Origin: Henricia sp. BOLD:AAB3569
Taxonomy: Eukaryota > Echinodermata > Asteroidea > Spinulosida > Echinasteridae
DNA length: 64,000 nt
Assembly: GCA_037783545.1 (NCBI GenBank)
Contig: JBBELK010000461.1
Location: 806,001 to 870,000 of the forward strand
Direction of reading: 5' to 3'
Below, piece after piece: positions 58,094-64,000 of this stretch (its first letter is position 1; every line of letters begins with the position of its first letter). The notes below the pieces were generated by a model. That model saw only the letters and a list, made by a program, of their open reading frames with translations, was not told the origin of the DNA and did not search any database. Made by a program: the position numbers and the translations under genes.

Positions 58094-58870
58094 AGTACAC
58101 AGATTTTAACCAACTTTACCGAGATGAATTATGCCAAGTTCTTCTCAACAGGCGTGTCCGACCGACTCTATAAAACCGACCGGACTTGGACACCTAGTCC
58201 TAGTCACACCTTCAACGCAATGACGACCTTTGAACTTTGTTCAGCTAGCATTATTTGCAGTATGCATTTGTGGAGTACATCAAGTACTGTGCAGTTTGCG
58301 TGTATTTGATTTCAAAGCATTTCAATCCATCCATACGATTTCAGACTTTGACCGTTGGTACTCAGTGTGTACTTTTGCACAGCTCTTTATCCATGCAGTT
58401 AGTAAAGTCAGATAGAACACATACATGCATGCATTTGCCTTTAATATCACTCATATTATTCTGCACTCTCCACAGGTCCATGGTATCTGAAGTTCAAAAG
58501 TTCTTCCAGTTTGATATTTCCTAGGTAAGTGATATTTATGTAATAGTGCACTTTTTATACCACTAAAATGTTGCTAAAAGCAATAAATAAGAATTTCTAT
58601 GGCATGTTTATTGGTCCTGTATGTAGGAAACCAGACAACAAAAGATTAATATATTGCATAATTGGCAACTTGCACACACACAAAATATTTTTCGAATTAG
58701 CCATTCATTTAAAAGAGCGTGTTCAGATTTTTTTCCATAAAATGGATTTTGTTCTAACATAACAATCATGTAAAACATCTCCCTAAAATAATATCCATGG
58801 GAAGAAAGCAGGAAATTTGCAATCTTCAATTTCGATGTGGAAGCAAAAAGGTTTAATGAAATCACTCGCT
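58094..58870. repeat. Upstream flank of clarin C, duplicated from or to clarin B
   Basis: Carries 'gaccggacttggacacctag', 'actgtgcagtttgcgtg' and R1 repeat sequence ('ggaagaaagcaggaaatttg', about 58730-58870), in the same order as at 52062-52480. The R1 end 'aaaagagcgtgttcagattt' is seen at about 58711. Confidence 0.7.
58478..58525 (+). other. Possible 5' UTR exon of BRD8
   Basis: A strong donor (CCTAG|GTAAGT, 58525/58526) precedes the BRD8 start exon, and a matching acceptor (CAAACAG|G) occurs at 59129, just before the ATG at 59143. A non-coding first exon ending at 58525 is therefore plausible. Its 5' end is not defined. Confidence 0.4.
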
Positions 58871-59142
58871 TTATGTGTGACCGGATAAATTAGTTTAAAA
58901 AACATCAGTGTTTTTTGTTTTACAATAGCCTTGAATATAGGATAGACCTACATGTACACGTATATATGTATGGATTTGGAGTGCGAAATTTCAGTCTGGT
59001 AATGAGAAAAATATGTACCATAATATGGTATCAACATCTCAAAACCATGGGAAAATAGAGGGAGGTCAAAAAATGATCTGGATGCAATCCTTTATCGTTG
59101 TACATTTGTCAAATGTTTTATGCAAACAGGTTTGTTGGCAGT

Positions 59143-62100
59143 ATGGCTGGCATTGTGTCTACTGAACAATGGAGCATTCGAGAAAAGCTGTGTCTCGCTT
59201 CGTCCGTCATAAGAAGCGGGGATCAAAACTGGTCAGTTTGGCATTATTGATGTTATCCTGAAAAGTGAAAATGATATAAAAATATAGAAGTCTCGCAGTG
59301 TTGTAATGACTCAGACTTGGGAATTAAGTCAATTAGAAGGCACTTTGACTTGTTTTAGGACTCAATGGCAGTTTGACTTGACTTGGGACTTGAAGGCAGT
59401 TTGATTTGACTTGGGACTCGAAGGCAGTTTGATTTGACTTGGGACTCGAAGGCAGTTTGATTTGACTTGGGACTCGAAGGCAGTTTGATTTGACTTGGGA
59501 CTCGAAGGCAGTTTGATTTGACTTGGGACTTGAAGGCAGTTTAATTTGACTTAGAGCTTGAAGGCAGTTTGACTTGACTTGGGACTCGAAGGCAGTTTGA
59601 TTTGACTTGACACTTAAGCAGAAGACTTGTTCCAATACTGATGTTTAGGGTCAAATTTGGCCAAAAACTGGGACATCACGACACAAGTGTTGGCGCTGGC
59701 CACTTGGAATGTTAGAATTTGTTTTCTGTTTTTTTGCAGGGTTTCAGTCAGCAGAGCAATCAAACCATTCGGTGAACCAGGACGGCCACCTGATTGGTTC
59801 TCACAAAAGGTAACTAACGACAAGTCTCTTGCTTATTCCAATAAACCTTGTGCGCATTCGCAAAGGCTCATGGGATTGGATGACAAACATTGCCAATGAA
59901 GTTTGCATAAACCTATAAAGTGGAGGCCAACTTGGCTAATTTTTCACTCAATTTCATGAAAACATTAGGTCAGGTATTAATCATGGGAGAAGTTGGGATT
60001 CCCTTCGTAGCAGCAAAGATTCCATATAACTGGGACTAGTACTGTATGGATCCTTTACACAGGCGTCCATGACAGGGGGTAGTCACATTGTTACCATGCG
60101 TCAGACATGAGTAGGCACTTTGTAAATTGTAGGATATAAATATGAAAACATTCCCCCGTCATGCCCACTGTTGCAAAAGCTCTATAACCAGTGCTCTGCT
60201 GTATAGCACATGTTGCACCACGCATGCATTGTGCTAGTTCGTGTACTCCGACTCTTGCAGGGAATCCCAATCATTTGTCTCCTTTCTGTTTCATGACATG
60301 TTGGTCAGTATACTTGATACATTTCAAAGAAAAACTGCTGAAAGATTGCTACCTACATGTATACACCTTTTTTGTTTTCTATTATACTTTTTAAGAGAAT
60401 TGCTTTTTATTTCAGTTAACCCTTTAGTAACTTATTGAAAAATCTTAATCCTACTTTTAATATATTTGTTTCCATTTTTGATTGCAGAATTGTGCCTGTC
60501 AGTACTCGGCATTACTTGAAACAGTAGACACACCAAAGTATGTACACTACACAGCTTTACTTCATTATAAGATTGCAATGTTACTTGGGGCTGTCCATGG
60601 TTCTACAGAGTGTAGTATTTTTTAAGACACCCTGTCAGTACCATGAAATGTCAGCATATTACAATGCATGTAAAGTCGTACGCGCAGCCCCCCCCCCCCC
60701 CCCCCCCCCACCCCCCCACCGCACCCCACCCCCCACCCCCCATGACAGGGGCAGTCACATAGTCACCATGTATCAGGCACGAGTAGGTATTGTCACATTA
60801 TTTTATTATGAAAACCTGCCCCCTGTTATGGCTGCCAGTGCAGAGGTTCTATAGTCACACACAATTCGTCAGATAGCGTAACGTAATGTTTCTCCCACCA
60901 GGCGAAAACGAAGTGAACGCGGCGAGGTCGTTGACACGCCCGGTGACCTCATTGTGCACAAGATGACCAAAGAACGCATCGCAGAACTCAAGGCCCAGCT
61001 CGAGGAAGACAAGATACGATATCGGGAGCTGCAACGGGAAATCGAGCAGATACGCAGCGGTCAGATGGATGATAAACTGCAATCCATGTGGAATGATATA
61101 CAGGAGTTAGTATTAGACTTAAAGGCAGTATACATTATTGGTAATCTCAAAAATCAGAAATGTTTACAGATTTATGCCTAACTTACACAATATAAACATG
61201 ATGACCGTAGAAAACTTCCCCTGAAATGGTTTTGTCTGAAGTGCTATAGTCTTTGTCTCATGAGACGAAAATTCAATTCGCCCCAAAACCATTTCGCCCA
61301 AGTGCCATTTCGCCCCAAACCACTTCGCCCGAGTGCCATTTCGCCCCAAATTACTTCGTCTAAACACTACATCGCCCAAATGCTACTTCGCCCCAAAACC
61401 ACTTCATGCACAGGCCGTGGTTCAGGGCGAAGTGGTTTTGGGGCGAAATGACTGCAAACCCTTTTTTGACCGTTTTCTCAAAAGTTAGACGAAGAAGTAC
61501 GGAGCTGGTTTTTGCTCAGGTTGGTTTTAATCATGCATATCTTCAATCACACAGGGGGATAAAACTATTTGTAACAGTTTACCAATCATGTATACTATCT
61601 TTAAAGACGCAGGCGCATCAATGTGCGATGAACAGATTCAACTAGCCTAGCAGTAGCAACGCATTTACACACAGTGCGGGAAATTTACTGTTTGCTGTCG
61701 AGCCTGCTTCCTCTGGGATTGTAAAAGCTTGCTGCCTTTCTCGGGCAAGTTATGGAGCAGGGTAAATTTCGTGGCACGAATTTGTTCGTCGCGCATTAAG
61801 GAGCCAATGTATTTTAAGCTTTATACAGGATTTGCAATGTTCCAAAATTTGATGAAAAAAAGAAACCTTACTTAGTTGGAGGATAGAACTACATTTTCAC
61901 TGACTCGACTCGACTTGAGACTCAAACTTTCAGATGACTTGTCTTAGACTCGAGTCAATGACACAAATGATTTGGACTTGGACTCGCCCGAGTCTGCCAA
62001 AAATTATAATTTTATGAAATTCCCCAGCCCCCCTTTTTTTGTCATTTTGAAGACCAAATTGTATTTAGCATTGCAGAAACCTAAGACTAAGCTTTGTTTA

Positions 62101-64000
62101 AACATGGAACATTCTTGACCAGAACAACAAAAACACCCTACATGAATGCAAGTTTTAGCATTTAGACTCATTTTGAAATTAGCTTGAACAAATTTACTGT
62201 CATGACTATTTGACTTAAACCGACTTGACCAACATGCCTGACCTGACCTGACCTGACCTGACTTGACTTGAGACTTGAAGGCAGTTTGACTTGACTTGGG
62301 ACTGAAAGGCAGCTTGACTTGGGACTCGTAGGCAGTTTGACTTGACTTTACTTGGGACTCGAAGGCAGTTTGACTTGAGTTAAGACTTGAGCAGAGGGAG
62401 ACTCATTACAACCCTTAGTATAATTGTCATGTCAATTATTTTAATTGATATTGCAGACAGAAGCGAGCAGCCCAAGAGGCAGAGGAGGCACAGCGAATCA
62501 AGGCAGAGCTTGCCAAAGCTGCTGCAGCAGCAGGTGATTTAGCAGCATGCTGCAAAATTTCTGTTTGTAGGGGTTTGCCAACTGGTTTTTCCAGTGTCCT
62601 TTTATTCGTCTTCACCTGCCACCAAAAGATAGCAAATATCATTTTTACTCAAATTCTTCTTGAAAGAGAATGAAATGCATTTTTTGTACTTGGAGTTTTT
62701 GCTGAAGACTGGTTAGACTATGAAGTACATTCTTGATGCCTCGCTCCCTCTCCCCCACCACCCCCCCCCCCCCCCCCCCAACAAAAACCATTTGCTTTGA
62801 ACATCTGATAAGAATTTGTCGTGATTTTAAAACCTTTGACAGAAATTGTTCTGAGGATTTTCCTATAGACCTTTATTATGGTGCATCCATCTTTGTCTTG
62901 TTCCCCATAGCATGATCAGTGCGCGACAGCGCGTGTAATATTCTGTTGTTGTTTTGAGAGAATCACTGTCCGCACTGCACGTTTTCTTGATCGCGCTGGC
63001 GCATGTCATTGTGATGCACACAATGAACATTTTCAACACTGGGCCAAACTATTTTTTCTGCAAGCCTCGCTTTGGTTACGTTCATTTTAATAGGGGAAAA
63101 GGGAAGATGGCCGCACCGTGATAAAGGTCTATTGGCAACCAGTGATATACTGTTCTTGTTACGCTGTCCAAAATATAAGAACAAAACGTTTCAATGTCAA
63201 AATTCATCTGCCAATTCAAGTTTTTTTCATTTATTTCCCTAGCCAAATCAGCGAGCAAGCCCACGGGATTCCAGTTAACCAATAAACGTCGTCCGCCGAT
63301 CAGGAATCCTAGTGCTAGTTCCCGTACGCTGTCTGAGACATCTTCAGTTGGAGAGAACGTGGAGGTAGAAGACACATCGCTTACGTCACCCATTAAGGCA
63401 AGAGGGCTATTGGTCATAAAAAAACACCTGAATGAATCCCTGTCATCTGATTGGTGCATCATTGGTCACATGTCATTGAATTATTCAGTGTAACCCACGG
63501 GCTGGACCGTGGGTTATCTACTCGAACTGCACCTTTTACATGAAAAGTATGCAAGCCATACTGACGCATGATTGGCTGCCATGGGTTATTTTCAAGGTAC
63601 ATGTTGCGTGTTAAACCTTTTTCTCATTACCAATCTAAAATTTTGTATTCTTAATCTGTATATTTTCAAGGATATTGTCAAAAAAACACCGATGTTTTGT
63701 AAACTAATTTATCCGTTTCATAAAGCAGTGCAGTAACCACACCAAACTTTTTGCTTCCACATCCAAATTGGAGATTGCAAATTTCCTGTTTTCTTCCCAT
63801 GGATAGTATTTTGGGGAGGTATTTTATCTGATTGTTAGGTTTAATAAAACGAAATCCATTTTTCTGAACACGCTCCTTTAAACTGTTTTTACATCTCATA
63901 CAGGTTAGTGAAGACTTAAGTCTGGATGACATGATGACCAAAGATGATGACAACTCAGCATCAGCGTTCTTAACATCGATCGTCGCTGCCAAGTTACAGG
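59143..64000 (+). CDS. BRD8: Bromodomain-containing protein 8, N-terminal part (runs off window)
   Basis: BRD8 is a subunit of the NuA4/TIP60 histone acetyltransferase complex in the nucleus. Coding exons: 59143-59231, 59740-59809, 60488-60537, 60902-61105, 62457-62533, 63243-63397 and 63904 to the window edge. Phases agree at all junctions, giving about 247 residues. The start MAGIVSTEQ leads into WSIREKLCLASSVI, SGDQNWVSVSRAIKPF and EPGRPPDWFSQK, the SANT-like head that is almost unchanged in human BRD8. Exon 4 reads KRKRSERGEVVDTP, then a coiled coil (RIAELKAQLEEDKIRY ... GQMDDKL). Exon 5 continues the helix (KRAAQEAEEAQRIK). Exons 6 and 7 are low-complexity linker (SETSSVGENVEVED, DDMMTKDDD). 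The bromodomain itself would lie beyond the window. The intron after exon 6 starts with GC. Confidence 0.93.
59340..59615. repeat. 28-bp minisatellite in BRD8 intron 1
   Basis: About nine units of 'ggcagtttgatttgacttgg' + 'gactcgaa', period 28 bp. Related units recur at 62245-62395 in BRD8 intron 4. The frame over it is a repeat artefact. Confidence 0.9.
60685..60742. repeat. Poly-C tract in BRD8 intron 3
   Basis: Long run of C with A interruptions, 160 bp upstream of the exon 4 acceptor. A similar tract at 62755-62780 is in intron 5. Both generate false proline-rich frames. Confidence 0.9.
61187..61601. repeat. Dispersed repeat with TTCGCCC/GGGCGAA motifs, copy 2
   Basis: Collinear with 12838-13250 from 'aatataaacatgatgaccgt' to 'caccaatcatgta'-type sequence, with the same sequence of spaced ttcgccc and gggcgaa words. 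In BRD8 intron 4. Followed by F1 foldback scraps (61605-61800). Confidence 0.75.
62245..62395. repeat. Minisatellite related to the 28-bp repeat, BRD8 intron 4
   Basis: Irregular units 'aggcagtttgacttgacttg' and 'ggactcgaaggcag', plus a short (cctga)n run at 62238-62262. It ends about 60 bp before the exon 5 acceptor. Confidence 0.85.
62864..63132. mobile_element. MITE family F3, copy in BRD8 intron 5
   Basis: Ends 'tatagacctttattatggtg' and 'caccgtgataaaggtctatt' are inverted with slight divergence. Shares interior with 53964-54252. Confidence 0.85.
63640..63895. repeat. Dispersed repeat family R1 in BRD8 intron 6
   Basis: Contains 'gatgttttgtaaactaattt' (as at 45585), 'gattgcaaatttcctgtttt' (as at 49785) and the terminal 'ctgaacacgctcctttaaac'. 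It ends about 10 bp before the exon 7 acceptor region, so it may supply part of the polypyrimidine tract. Confidence 0.65.

Noticed and set aside
59340-59615. CRISPR-like regular repeats
   Set aside because: Units are contiguous 28-mers without unique spacers, inside an intron of an animal gene; this is a minisatellite.
60540-60854. Polyproline protein frame
   Set aside because: Produced by the poly-C tract in BRD8 intron 3.

Overview
The window is intron-rich, AT-biased animal nuclear DNA full of short inverted-repeat transposons and tRNA-related SINEs. The vertebrate-like proteins it encodes (a clarin family cluster, NOP14, the TIP60-complex subunit BRD8 and a class C GPCR) and the dense MITE load suggest an invertebrate deuterostome such as an echinoderm or hemichordate. 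No species-level marker was seen, so this placement is an inference. Gene models were built by reading splice sites and checking that codon phase closes across every junction.

Layout. 1-13.6 kb: no intact gene. A reverse-strand class C GPCR pseudogene lies at 3169-5158, with a 5'-truncated LINE end (7976-8360) and several MITEs, one of which has Sleeping Beauty-like Tc1 ends. 13.6-18.4 kb: an intact two-exon, plus-strand class C GPCR that is the paralogue of the pseudogene. 18.7-22.6 kb: transposon debris, including a PIF/Harbinger transposase fragment and a large composite palindrome. 23.1-26.1 kb: the 3' exons of an unrecognised plus-strand gene that ends in a polyadenylation signal. 27.3-42.9 kb: a complete 19-exon NOP14 gene on the minus strand, with introns carrying many MITEs and SINEs. 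43.3-44.1 kb: a nearly perfect 795-bp palindrome. 46.4-57.7 kb: three tandem minus-strand clarin-like genes (A, B, C), each with three exons in the same phases. 59.1-64.0 kb: the first seven coding exons of a plus-strand BRD8 gene that runs off the window.

How the genes relate. NOP14 (small-subunit rRNA processing) and BRD8 (chromatin acetylation) are unrelated housekeeping genes. The receptor and its pseudogene are an inverted duplicate pair. The clarin genes are a local tandem family; B and C also share their upstream flank. Gene B is the most diverged and carries an array of truncated second-exon copies in its first intron. No operon-like arrangement, CRISPR array or rRNA gene was seen.
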